A stretch of 64,000 nucleotides of DNA from SIG440 sp045646865 (GTDB taxonomy: Bacteria; Bacillota; Clostridia; Monoglobales; Monoglobaceae), in NCBI GenBank assembly GCA_045646865.1, contig JAZRLM010000004.1:1-64000 (forward strand), given 5' to 3'. The position numbers were made by a program, and so were the translations under genes. Below, piece after piece: positions 33,356 to 41,320 of this stretch. The notes under the pieces are model-generated. The model did not search any database and was not told the origin of the DNA. It saw only the letters and a list, made by a program, of their open reading frames with translations. Position 1 is the stretch's first letter; every line of letters begins with the position of its first letter.

Positions 33356-34153
33356 GTGAATATCGGTATTATCGGTGCAGGTAATATGTCATCTGCTCTT
33401 GCAGGCGGACTTATAGCCTCTGAAATTATCAGACCTGATGAATTATCAATAAGTGATAAAAATTCGGATTGTCTTTTGAAATGGCAGACAAAGGGTGTGT
33501 TTACAACCGAGGATAATGCCGAGGTTTTAAAGCACAGCGATATCGTTATTTTTGCAGTAAAGCCTAATATTTTATCCCTTGTTCTCGAAGAGGCAAAGGC
33601 GTTTACTTCAAATAAGATTTTTATTTCTATTGCGGCGGGCGTTACAATCGATACAATCGAAGGTATCCTTGGTCGTAATGTGAAAATTATTCGTGCAATG
33701 CCCAACACTCCTGCAAAGGTAAATTGCGGTATGACGGTGATTGCACCAAATAAGAACATTACAAAAGAAGAACTTGAAATGGCTGAAAATGTGCTTTCGG
33801 GCGTTGGCGAGGTTGTTGTTCTTGAAGAAAAATATATCAATGCGGCAACAGCTCTACATGGCAGCAGTCCTGCGTATGTTTATATGCTGATTGATGCCAT
33901 GGCTGACAGCGGCGTTAAATACGGAATACCCAAAGATATCGCTTTGCGACTTGCGGCAAAGGCGGTAGAAGGGTCTGCAAAAATGGTTCTTGAAACAAAG
34001 GAGCATCCTCAGGTTTTGAAGGATGCTGTGTGTTCACCGGGAGGCACTACTATTGCGGCGGTTTGCGAGCTTGAGAAAAAAGGCTTTGCAACTGCGGTTG
34101 ACAGCGCAATTGATGCCTGCGTGAAAAGAGCCGACGAAATGTCAAAGAAATAA
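33356..34153 (+). CDS. proC: Pyrroline-5-carboxylate reductase
   Basis: Last step of proline synthesis. 265 residues: NAD(P)-binding GIIGAGNMSSALAGGL at the N-terminus, MPNTPAKVNCGM, and the dimerisation/catalytic region HGSSPAYVYMLIDAMADSGV and SPGGTTIAAVCELE. GTG start with GGAGAATT upstream. Confidence 0.94.
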   Translation: MNIGIIGAGNMSSALAGGLIASEIIRPDELSISDKNSDCLLKWQTKGVFTTEDNAEVLKHSDIVIFAVKPNILSLVLEEAKAFTSNKIFISIAAGVTIDTIEGILGRNVKIIRAMPNTPAKVNCGMTVIAPNKNITKEELEMAENVLSGVGEVVVLEEKYINAATALHGSSPAYVYMLIDAMADSGVKYGIPKDIALRLAAKAVEGSAKMVLETKEHPQVLKDAVCSPGGTTIAAVCELEKKGFATAVDSAIDACVKRADEMSKK

Positions 34154-34157
34154 TTGC

Positions 34158-34186
34158 TCATATTTTTATAGCTTGTCTCATATCTA
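34158..34186 (+). promoter_or_regulatory. Candidate sigma-E-type promoter of spoIIM
   Basis: TCATATT (34158-34164), 14-bp spacer, CATATCTA (34179-34186). This approximates the mother-cell sigma-E elements KMATATT and CATACAMT, and spoIIM is a sigma-E gene in Bacillus. The match in the -10 is partial. Confidence 0.35.
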
Positions 34187-34219
34187 TGTATAAAGTGTTT
34201 ATACAGGAGGAAGAAGGCT

Positions 34220-34861
34220 ATGAGAAGATACGGATTTATAAAAACTTTCACCGATTACGCTACCCGAAACAGAATGCAATTTGTACTTGCAATTTTGTGT
34301 CTTGTTTCAGGAACGGTAATCGGTTCTTTGTCAGCAGCATCCTTAAGTGATGAAAAGTTTACTGCACTTGGTTCTTATATAAATAATTTTACTTCGGCAT
34401 ATGGTATTCAGTCGGTAAGTCACGGCGAAGTTTTCAGATTTTCACTATACAACAATATAAAGCTGTTGTTGTTTATGTGGGTTTCAGGACTTAATGCGTG
34501 GCTGATACCGTTTGGTATGTTTCAGCTTGGACTTAAGGGCTACAAAACGGCATATACTACGTTTTTCCTGATTCAGCTATATCGGGGCAACGGTATTTTA
34601 TTTTCACTTGTTGTAATAATTCCGCAGATACTTATTATGCTACCCACACTTGTTTGCTATTTTGTGTTGAATTTTAATTCGGCGGTGTGTTTTCGTAGAT
34701 TAAGGCTAAAAGGTCAGGGCTTTTTTTCACAAAAAGAGTTGTGCCTGAGAAATCTGGTTTGTATTGTGGCGGTTGCGGTAATTTTTGTTGTATGCAGTCT
34801 GATTGATGCATATGTTGTACCGGCGGTATTACGCCCGGTTTGTTCATTATTGTGTAAATAG
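34220..34861 (+). CDS. spoIIM: Stage II sporulation protein M
   Basis: Polytopic membrane protein of the mother-cell engulfment machinery (SpoIID/M/P complex), which remodels septal peptidoglycan. 213 residues with about five hydrophobic segments; the RNNIKLLLFMWVSGL-like segment (YNNIKLLLFMWVSG) and the following LIPFGMFQLGLKGYKTAY are typical. RBS GGAGGAAG precedes the ATG. xerD follows 9 bp later, an order also found in Bacillus-type genomes. Strong evidence that the organism is an endospore former. Confidence 0.9.
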   Translation: MRRYGFIKTFTDYATRNRMQFVLAILCLVSGTVIGSLSAASLSDEKFTALGSYINNFTSAYGIQSVSHGEVFRFSLYNNIKLLLFMWVSGLNAWLIPFGMFQLGLKGYKTAYTTFFLIQLYRGNGILFSLVVIIPQILIMLPTLVCYFVLNFNSAVCFRRLRLKGQGFFSQKELCLRNLVCIVAVAVIFVVCSLIDAYVVPAVLRPVCSLLCK

Positions 34862-34870
34862 GAGGTCAAA

Positions 34871-35770
34871 ATGGAAACTTTAATCGATAAGTATTTTGAA
34901 TTTTTAGTTAATACTAAGGGTGTTTCTCAGAACACTCTGCTTTCCTATAAGCGCGATATAAAAGACTTTGTTGCGTATGCCGAGGATAATGGGTTGAATA
35001 TCGAAACAGCAGGCGGAACATCAATCCTTGACTACCTGATGAAACTTCAGAAATCGGGTAAGTCGGCATCAACGGTTTCAAGAAATCTTGCATCAATCCG
35101 TTCATTCTACCGCTTTATGCAAAACGAAGGTGTTGTAAAAGCTGACCCAACGGCAAATCTTCACTCTCTTAAAATGAAGAAAAAACTCCCCGAAGTGCTT
35201 ACAAGCGAGGAGGTAGAGGACCTTCTTAATCAGCCTGACAGCCGTGATGCAAAGGGTTGTCGTGACAAGGCTATGCTTGAACTTTTATATGCAACGGGTA
35301 TGAGAGTGACCGAAATGATTGACCTTAAAATGTCGGATGTTGATATGGATATCGGTTACATAAACTGCAATCAGGGCAAAAAGATGAGGGTAATTCCTGT
35401 ATATTCGCTTGCAAAAAAGGCGGTTAAAAGTTATATTGACACAGCACGCAATCAGCTTGTAAAGGATAAACCTGTTGAAAACCTGTTTGTCAATTATAAT
35501 GGCGGAAAAATGACCCGTCAGGGCTTCTGGAAAATAATCAAACAGTATGCAAATCTTGCAAATATAAAAAAAGAAATCACACCCCATACATTAAGGCACT
35601 CTTTTGCAACGCATCTGCTTGAAAACGGCGCAGACCTTAAATCCGTTCAGGAAATGCTTGGACACAGCGATATATCATCCACACAGATTTATACTAGTGT
35701 TGTTAAAAAACACATAAATGATGTGTATAAGAATGCACATCCAAGGGCAAGAAAAAAGCAAACTGTATAA
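34871..35770 (+). CDS. xerD: Site-specific tyrosine recombinase XerD
   Basis: Resolves chromosome dimers at dif with XerC (or as a single Xer). 299 residues: N-terminal SAM-like domain, catalytic Arg in ATGMRVTEMIDL, HTLRHSFATHLLENG (HxxR), LGHSDISSTQIY (His and nucleophilic Tyr). Length and sequence fit the housekeeping XerD group, unlike the three recombinases at 55-58 kb. Confidence 0.9.
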   Translation: METLIDKYFEFLVNTKGVSQNTLLSYKRDIKDFVAYAEDNGLNIETAGGTSILDYLMKLQKSGKSASTVSRNLASIRSFYRFMQNEGVVKADPTANLHSLKMKKKLPEVLTSEEVEDLLNQPDSRDAKGCRDKAMLELLYATGMRVTEMIDLKMSDVDMDIGYINCNQGKKMRVIPVYSLAKKAVKSYIDTARNQLVKDKPVENLFVNYNGGKMTRQGFWKIIKQYANLANIKKEITPHTLRHSFATHLLENGADLKSVQEMLGHSDISSTQIYTSVVKKHINDVYKNAHPRARKKQTV

Positions 35771-35864
35771 AAAAGGGGATGTTAATATAGTCCAGACTGC
35801 AAAAAGACGGGAAAATCAAAAACTATTTAACAAGTATTAAGCACTAAATCTATTATAAATGTTG

Positions 35865-35892
35865 AAAAATCGCATAATTATGCGATTTTTCT
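35865..35892 (+). terminator. Terminator downstream of xerD
   Basis: Perfect palindrome AAAAATCGCATAATTATGCGATTTTT at the sequence level (13-bp arms), with further T residues. It is 95 bases after the xerD stop. Confidence 0.7.
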
Positions 35893-35910
35893 GCTTTTTA
35901 GTCTTTTTGC

Positions 35911-36230
35911 TACACACAAACCTCACCTCTCGGTGTACACAAGTACACCTTCGGGTATCCCAAAGTCGTGACTTTGGTTCGGTTTGTGTGTTCTGAATCA
36001 ATTTTACCTATTGCGGTGCATAGCACCGCAGCGATATAAATTCCTGGCGGAATTTGCGATATGTACTATGTACGCGATATATCTTCGATGCGATATGTCC
36101 CTTCGGGACGAGATTAAGGAATTTATATCATATCGCAACGGAGCAAAGCGGAGTTATATCGCATTTGAACAAGGTGAAAATATATCGCACGAACGAAGTG
36201 AGTATATCGTTATAAACAGGTGCATCTAAA
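35911..36230. repeat. Multi-hairpin GCGATAT repeat element
   Basis: About 320 non-coding bases made of nested stem-loops. The first part (35911-35992) is closed by ACACACAAACC/GGTTTGTGTGT and contains two inner hairpins (GTGTAC..GTACAC and CCAAAGT..ACTTTGG). The second part (36015-36230) repeats the heptamer GCGATAT or its complement many times and has long arms (GCGATATAAATTCC..GGAATTTATATC). A reading frame through it (35984-36229) is low-complexity and derived from the repeats. Resembles intergenic repeat families seen in Clostridia; identity not established. Confidence 0.6.
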
Positions 36231-36258
36231 CCTTATGCCTCGCTATCCCCAAATGGAA

Positions 36259-36295
36259 GGCTGTTTAAAAACATAGTTTTTAAACAGCCCCATTT
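36259..36295. terminator. Terminator-like hairpin next to the sigK 3' end
   Basis: 14-bp stem GGCTGTTTAAAAAC/GTTTTTAAACAGCC with ATA loop. The U-tract is on the plus-strand side, but it also lies directly behind the sigK stop and may end both transcripts. Confidence 0.65.
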
Positions 36296-36988
36296 TTATA
36301 TATCATCACAAATTCCATACCTGAGTTTACTTATTGCTTTTTTTTCAATTCTTGAAACATATGAACGTGAAATTCCCAATATTTCAGCTACTTCAAACTG
36401 CGTCATTTCGTTGCCGTCGTAAAGACCGTAACGCATTTTTATTATCTCTCTTTCGCGGTCGTCAAGACGGGTAGCAATATTTCGATAAAGTTTTTTAACC
36501 TGAGATTTACGGTCAATTTCTTTTATTACGTCTTCTTCGTCCGTGCCGATAATGTCCATCAGCAGAATCTGATTCCCTTCCTTGTCGCAACCGATTGGAT
36601 CATTTAGTGATACGTCTCCCTGAGATTTTTTATTACTGCGCATAAGCATCAGTATTTCATTTTCTATACATCTTGCGGCGTATGTGACAAGCCTTGTTCC
36701 TTTTGAACTGTCAAAGCTGTTTATGCCTTTAATAAGGCCGATAGTACCTAGGGAAATCAAGTCTTCGCTGTCGCGGATTGTTCCCGAATACTTTTTTGCT
36801 ATATGTGCAACAAGCCTGAGATTGTGTTCAATAAGTTTTGCTTTTGCATCTTCGTCGCCTTGTTCCATTTTTTCTATGTACATTCTTTCTTCCTTAGCGG
36901 ATAAGGGCTTAGGAAAGGAATTACTATCTGATACAAATGAAATGAGAAAAACTAACGATTCGAAAATTGACCCGAACAGACCAAACAT
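36296..36988 (-). CDS. sigK: RNA polymerase sporulation sigma factor sigma-K (pro-form)
   Basis: Late mother-cell sigma factor. 230 residues. The first ~20 residues (MFGLFGSIFESLVFLISFV) form the hydrophobic pro-sequence removed by SpoIVFB-type protease; region 2 contains HNLRLVAHIAKKYSG and DLISLGTIGLIKGI, and region 4 contains TQFEVAEILGISRSYVSRIEKKA. The gene is continuous, with no skin-type prophage interruption. Its promoter resembles a sigma-K/sigma-E site (37021-37049), which fits known autoregulation. Confidence 0.93.
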   Translation of the reverse strand: MFGLFGSIFESLVFLISFVSDSNSFPKPLSAKEERMYIEKMEQGDEDAKAKLIEHNLRLVAHIAKKYSGTIRDSEDLISLGTIGLIKGINSFDSSKGTRLVTYAARCIENEILMLMRSNKKSQGDVSLNDPIGCDKEGNQILLMDIIGTDEEDVIKEIDRKSQVKKLYRNIATRLDDREREIIKMRYGLYDGNEMTQFEVAEILGISRSYVSRIEKKAISKLRYGICDDI

Positions 36989-37020
36989 AACTACCTGACC
37001 TCCGATTTTTAACTATGAAT

Positions 37021-37049
37021 TATAATATGCGCAAATGGCTTGACAGGTG
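37021..37049 (-). promoter_or_regulatory. Candidate sigma-K-type promoter of sigK
   Basis: On the minus strand CACC (37046-37049) and GCATATTATA ending at 37021 match the sigma-K elements mACm and gCATAnnnTA, with about 15-16 bp between them. It lies ~33 bp upstream of the start codon at 36988. Confidence 0.5.
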
Positions 37050-37084
37050 CAAGTACAATTAAATTAAATACTTGATGTTTAGTG

Positions 37085-37113
37085 TTGCAAAGTTGGTTAA
37101 AATATGATAATAT
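37085..37113 (+). promoter_or_regulatory. Promoter of mutS2
   Basis: TTGCAA at 37085-37090, 17 bp, TAATAT at 37108-37113. Confidence 0.6.
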
Positions 37114-37149
37114 ATAATGGTTTATGATATGTAAAAGGAATTGTATGTT

Positions 37150-39519
37150 ATGGATGAAAAAACTTTAAGAACATTAGAATTTGATAAAATTCGGGAAATG
37201 CTTTCAAAGCACGCTATAAATGACGAAGCAAAGGACAGGGCGCAAAAAATCAAACCATTTACCGAACTTGTTGCGGTTAAGTCGGCGCTTGCTGATACAG
37301 ACGGTGCTGTTGTGATGATTTGCAAGTATGGCTCACCGCCCATCAGCGCAGTATTAGAGGTTACATCTGCAATCAAGCGAATAAAACTTGGCGGAAATCT
37401 GTCAATGGCAGAGCTTTTGAACATTGCCCGTGTGCTTAAATGTGCGGCACAACTGAAAAAATACAGCGATGGTCACGAAAGTGTTCTTGACCGCTATTTT
37501 GTCTGCCTTGAAAAAAATAATCAGGTCGAAGAAAGAATAAGTACATCCATAATTTCAGAAACAGAAATGGCAGACGGTGCAAGTCCTGAACTTGGCAACA
37601 TTCGCCGCAAAATTTCCCGTGCAGGTGATAAAATAAAGGATTTATTGAATTCAATGATACATTCACCCCATTATCAGAAGTTCCTGCAGGACCCAATTGT
37701 AACACTCCGAAATGACCGCTATGTTGTGCCCGTCAAGGCAGAGCACAAGGGTGATGTTCATGGTATTGTTCACGATGTTTCAGCGTCAGGGGGAACTCTT
37801 TTTATTGAACCGTCATCGGTTGTTAATGCCAACAATGAGCTTCATACCCTTGCAGTTAAGGAAAAAGAAGAAATTGAAAAAATTCTTGCAGAACTTACAG
37901 CTTTGGTTGCAGAAATTGCTGAGGTTGTTGAATATGATTATAATGCAATTATTGACCTTGACCTTTTGTTTGCCAAGGCAAAACTTGCACTCAGCCAGAA
38001 GGCAGTTTGTCCTGAAATGAATGGCGAAGGCAAAATTTCAATCAAAAAGGGCAGACACCCGCTCATTGACCCGAAAAAAGTTGTACCACAGGATATTTCT
38101 CTTGGATACGATTTTGATACACTTGTTGTTACGGGTCCCAACACAGGCGGTAAAACTGTTGTGCTTAAAACAATAGGTCTGTTCACCCTTATGGCGCAGG
38201 CAGGTCTTTGCGTGCCGGCATCCGACGGAACGCAGCTTGCGGTATTTGACGGAGTTTATGCCGATATTGGGGATGAACAGAGCATTGAACAGAGCCTTAG
38301 TACATTCTCGGCGCATATGACAAACATTGTCAGCATACTTGATAAATTTACCTCCAACTCGCTTATTTTGTTTGATGAGCTTGGTGCAGGAACCGACCCT
38401 GTTGAAGGTGCGGCGCTTGCAAATGCAATCCTTAATTATGTAAAGAACATGGGTGCAAAAACCGTTGCAACAACCCATTACAGCGAACTTAAAATTTATG
38501 CACTCTCAACCGAGCGTGTTGAAAATGCATCCTGCGAGTTTGATGTTGAAACCCTTAGCCCCACATATCGTTTGCTTGTGGGTATCCCCGGTAAAAGTAA
38601 TGCTTTTGCCATTTCCAAAAAACTCGGTCTTTCGGATTACATTATCGAAAATTCAAAGGAACTGCTGTCAGAAGAAACGGTTAAATTTGAAGATGTTTTG
38701 TCGTCTATTGAAGAAAACCGCCGTATTACCGAAAGCTCAAGAACCCAGCAGGAAAAATTGAAAAAAGAGGTTGCCGACCTTAAGGCAGAGCTTGTTAAGG
38801 AACGTCAGGCGCTTGACAAAAAACGTGAAGAAATACTTGACCGCGCAAACAAATCGGCGGCTGAAATAATTGAAAAGGCAAAAGCCGAAACCGACGAGAT
38901 TTTAGAAACAATGCGTGCTCTCCAAAAGGAAAAAGACGAAAGAGAAGCCCTAAAGGCAATGGAAGAGGTTAAGAGGGAACTTAATATCAGCCTTAAGAAA
39001 GCTAAAAAAGCACCCAATGCACCTAAAATCAGCAAACCTGTTAAAACAAATATAAATGCGTTAAAGCCGGGTATGTCGGTACTGATAACCGACCTTAATG
39101 ACAGAGGTACAATTCTTACCATTGACAAAAAGGCTGGTACTGCACAAATTCAGATGGGTATAATGAAAACCTCGGCAAAGCTTACAAGCCTTGTAATTTT
39201 AGAGGATGAAACAAAGAAGAATATCGAAAAATTTCTTCCTCAAAAAAATGTCACAAGCGGTAGCAAAACTGTTAAAACCGAGGTTGACCTCAGGGGTATG
39301 GTGCTTGAAGACGCACTTCTTGAAACTGATATGTTTCTTGACCGTGCGGCAATGTCAAGCCTGTCAACGGTTTCGATTATTCACGGTAAAGGAACGGGCG
39401 TTCTGAGGTCGGGAATTCATAATATGCTGAGAAAGCATCCTCACGTTAAATCCTTCCGACTTGGCAGATACGGCGAAGGTGAGAACGGTGTCACGGTTGT
39501 TGAACTTAAAAATTCGTAA
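37150..39519 (+). CDS. mutS2: Endonuclease MutS2
   Basis: 789 residues. MutS core and clamp domains, Walker A GPNTGGKTV, Walker B ILFDELGAGTDP, a long coiled coil (residues ~515-620), and a C-terminal Smr nuclease domain (VDLRGMVLEDAL; IHGKGTGVLR). Members suppress homologous recombination and in Bacillus act in rescue of collided ribosomes. The ATG at 37150 is used because AAGGA lies 11 bases upstream; a TTG at 37141 is too close to it. Confidence 0.94.
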   Translation: MDEKTLRTLEFDKIREMLSKHAINDEAKDRAQKIKPFTELVAVKSALADTDGAVVMICKYGSPPISAVLEVTSAIKRIKLGGNLSMAELLNIARVLKCAAQLKKYSDGHESVLDRYFVCLEKNNQVEERISTSIISETEMADGASPELGNIRRKISRAGDKIKDLLNSMIHSPHYQKFLQDPIVTLRNDRYVVPVKAEHKGDVHGIVHDVSASGGTLFIEPSSVVNANNELHTLAVKEKEEIEKILAELTALVAEIAEVVEYDYNAIIDLDLLFAKAKLALSQKAVCPEMNGEGKISIKKGRHPLIDPKKVVPQDISLGYDFDTLVVTGPNTGGKTVVLKTIGLFTLMAQAGLCVPASDGTQLAVFDGVYADIGDEQSIEQSLSTFSAHMTNIVSILDKFTSNSLILFDELGAGTDPVEGAALANAILNYVKNMGAKTVATTHYSELKIYALSTERVENASCEFDVETLSPTYRLLVGIPGKSNAFAISKKLGLSDYIIENSKELLSEETVKFEDVLSSIEENRRITESSRTQQEKLKKEVADLKAELVKERQALDKKREEILDRANKSAAEIIEKAKAETDEILETMRALQKEKDEREALKAMEEVKRELNISLKKAKKAPNAPKISKPVKTNINALKPGMSVLITDLNDRGTILTIDKKAGTAQIQMGIMKTSAKLTSLVILEDETKKNIEKFLPQKNVTSGSKTVKTEVDLRGMVLEDALLETDMFLDRAAMSSLSTVSIIHGKGTGVLRSGIHNMLRKHPHVKSFRLGRYGEGENGVTVVELKNS

Positions 39520-39546
39520 AAAAATATCAGTTTTTTAAGAAAAGTG

Positions 39547-39575
39547 TTGTTTTTTTGATAAATCCGTGATAAAAT
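39547..39575 (+). promoter_or_regulatory. Promoter of recJ-rel operon
   Basis: TTGTTT at 39547-39552, 17 bp, TAAAAT at 39570-39575 preceded by CGTGA (extended -10), close to the ruvX and der -10 contexts. Confidence 0.55.
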
Positions 39576-39609
39576 GAAGGTTAAAGAATTAACAGGCGGG
39601 AGAAATTTT

Positions 39610-41316
39610 ATGTTACAAAAAAAATGGTTACTTAAAGAATTTGATAAGAACAGAGTTGTGGAGATTTCCAAGGAATTTGGTATTTCTCCGTTGACATCAA
39701 TTATTTTATATAACAGAGGCATCTCTGAAAGTGCAGAGATTGCTGAGTTTTTAAAATGTGATCTTGCAAACCTTCACGACCCATATTTGCTTAAAGATAT
39801 GGATAAGGCTGTCAGCAGAATCAGACAGGCGCTTGTAAATAACGAAAAAATTACCATTTACGGCGATTATGATGTTGACGGTATCACAAGTATTGCAATT
39901 TTGTATAAACACCTTACCTCTATGGGTTTTGAGGTTGATTATTATATTCCAGACCGTATTCAGGAAGGTTACGGTGTAAATCGCGAAGCTTTGGATACAA
40001 TAAAAGAAAACGGAACAAAGGTTGTGATTACGGTTGATACAGGTATCACAGCTGTTGAGGAAACCGAATATGCTAAAAGTATAGGTATGGATATAATCAT
40101 TACAGACCATCACGAATGTAAAGAAACCATTCCTGAGGCATATGCGGCAATTGACCCAAAGCGCAAGGATTGCCAATATCCCTTTAAAAATCTTGCAGGG
40201 GTAGGCGTTGCTTTTAAGCTTATTCAGGCACTTGATGATAAAACATCTGTCAGCGAGCTTATCGAAAAATATTCTGACCTTATCTGTCTTGGTACTGTTG
40301 CTGATATTTCTCCGTTGATTGATGAAAACAGAATAATTGTTACCAAAGGCCTTGAAAAGTTTGCCAATACCGAAAATATCGGTCTTAAGGCGCTTATTGA
40401 TGTGTCAATTACCAATAACAAGGCAATAACAACATCAACAATTGGTTATATTCTTGCACCCCGAATCAATGCAAGCGGCAGACTTGGCTGTGCATCACGC
40501 AGTGTTGAGATGTTCCTGACATCCGACAGAGAAAAGGCGTATGAGCTTGCAAATGACCTTTGCGAAGAAAACACAATCAGACAACAGACCGAGCAAAAGA
40601 TGTTTGCCGAGGCTCTTGAATATTTAGAAAATAACCCTGCAATCAAAGACGATAAGGTTCTGGTTATTGCTCACGAAAACTGGCATCATGGTATTGTTGG
40701 TATAGTTTCTTCAAAGATTACAGAGAAGTTTTATAAGCCTTCAATCCTTTTTGCAGTTGACGGTGATGAAGCAAAGGGTTCAGGCAGAAGTATAAGCGGT
40801 TTCAATCTTTTTGAAGCACTTGAGAACACAAGTGACATTCTTGAAAAATTTGGCGGACATGAGCTTGCCGCAGGACTTTCAATAAAAACTGACAATATTG
40901 AAAAGTTCAGAGAAGCTATAAATCGGCAGACAGTTACAGATGTTGACGAAACTGCAATTATTCCCACAGTGGCTATTGATGCGGTAATCAAACCGTCATA
41001 CATAACCTTAGAGACTGTTGACGAAATTAACAAACTTCAACCGTTCGGCGTTGATAATCCGTCTCCTGTATTTGCAGTACGCAATATCAAGATTCATAAA
41101 ATCAGCACAATGAGCGAGGGCAAGCATCTTAGAATGACTTTGCTTAAGGAGAACAAGTTCCTTGATGCTGTGGGCTTTGGTATGGGCGAATATTACAACC
41201 ACCTTAAAGAAGGCGATTTTATTGAGGTTGCCTTTGGTCTGGATATAAACGATTATAAAGGATTTAAGAATGTACAGCTTATTTTGAAAGATATTAAGCT
41301 TATGGATGTGAACTGA
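39610..41316 (+). CDS. recJ: Single-stranded-DNA-specific exonuclease RecJ
   Basis: 5'-3' ssDNA exonuclease of recombination and repair. 568 residues. DHH-family motifs: YGDYDVDGITS (motif I), VDTGI, DHHECKETIPEA (motif III), and the DHHA1 region with GGHELAAGLSI; C-terminal OB fold. The ATG at 39610 has GCGGGAG upstream; a start at 39574 lies inside the promoter. 4 bp before rel. Confidence 0.93.
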   Translation: MLQKKWLLKEFDKNRVVEISKEFGISPLTSIILYNRGISESAEIAEFLKCDLANLHDPYLLKDMDKAVSRIRQALVNNEKITIYGDYDVDGITSIAILYKHLTSMGFEVDYYIPDRIQEGYGVNREALDTIKENGTKVVITVDTGITAVEETEYAKSIGMDIIITDHHECKETIPEAYAAIDPKRKDCQYPFKNLAGVGVAFKLIQALDDKTSVSELIEKYSDLICLGTVADISPLIDENRIIVTKGLEKFANTENIGLKALIDVSITNNKAITTSTIGYILAPRINASGRLGCASRSVEMFLTSDREKAYELANDLCEENTIRQQTEQKMFAEALEYLENNPAIKDDKVLVIAHENWHHGIVGIVSSKITEKFYKPSILFAVDGDEAKGSGRSISGFNLFEALENTSDILEKFGGHELAAGLSIKTDNIEKFREAINRQTVTDVDETAIIPTVAIDAVIKPSYITLETVDEINKLQPFGVDNPSPVFAVRNIKIHKISTMSEGKHLRMTLLKENKFLDAVGFGMGEYYNHLKEGDFIEVAFGLDINDYKGFKNVQLILKDIKLMDVN

Positions 41317-41320
41317 TATA

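Noticed and set aside
33337..33840. A 167-codon minus-strand frame inside proC
   Set aside because: Antisense shadow of proC with no homology features.
35984..36229. An 81-codon open frame in the GCGATAT repeat
   Set aside because: It is built from the repeat and its hairpins, has no RBS, and reads as low-complexity RSEYI-type text typical of spurious calls.
36015..36230. Possible CRISPR array
   Set aside because: The repeated GCGATAT units are short, irregularly spaced, in both orientations and form hairpins; there are no unique spacers and no cas genes.
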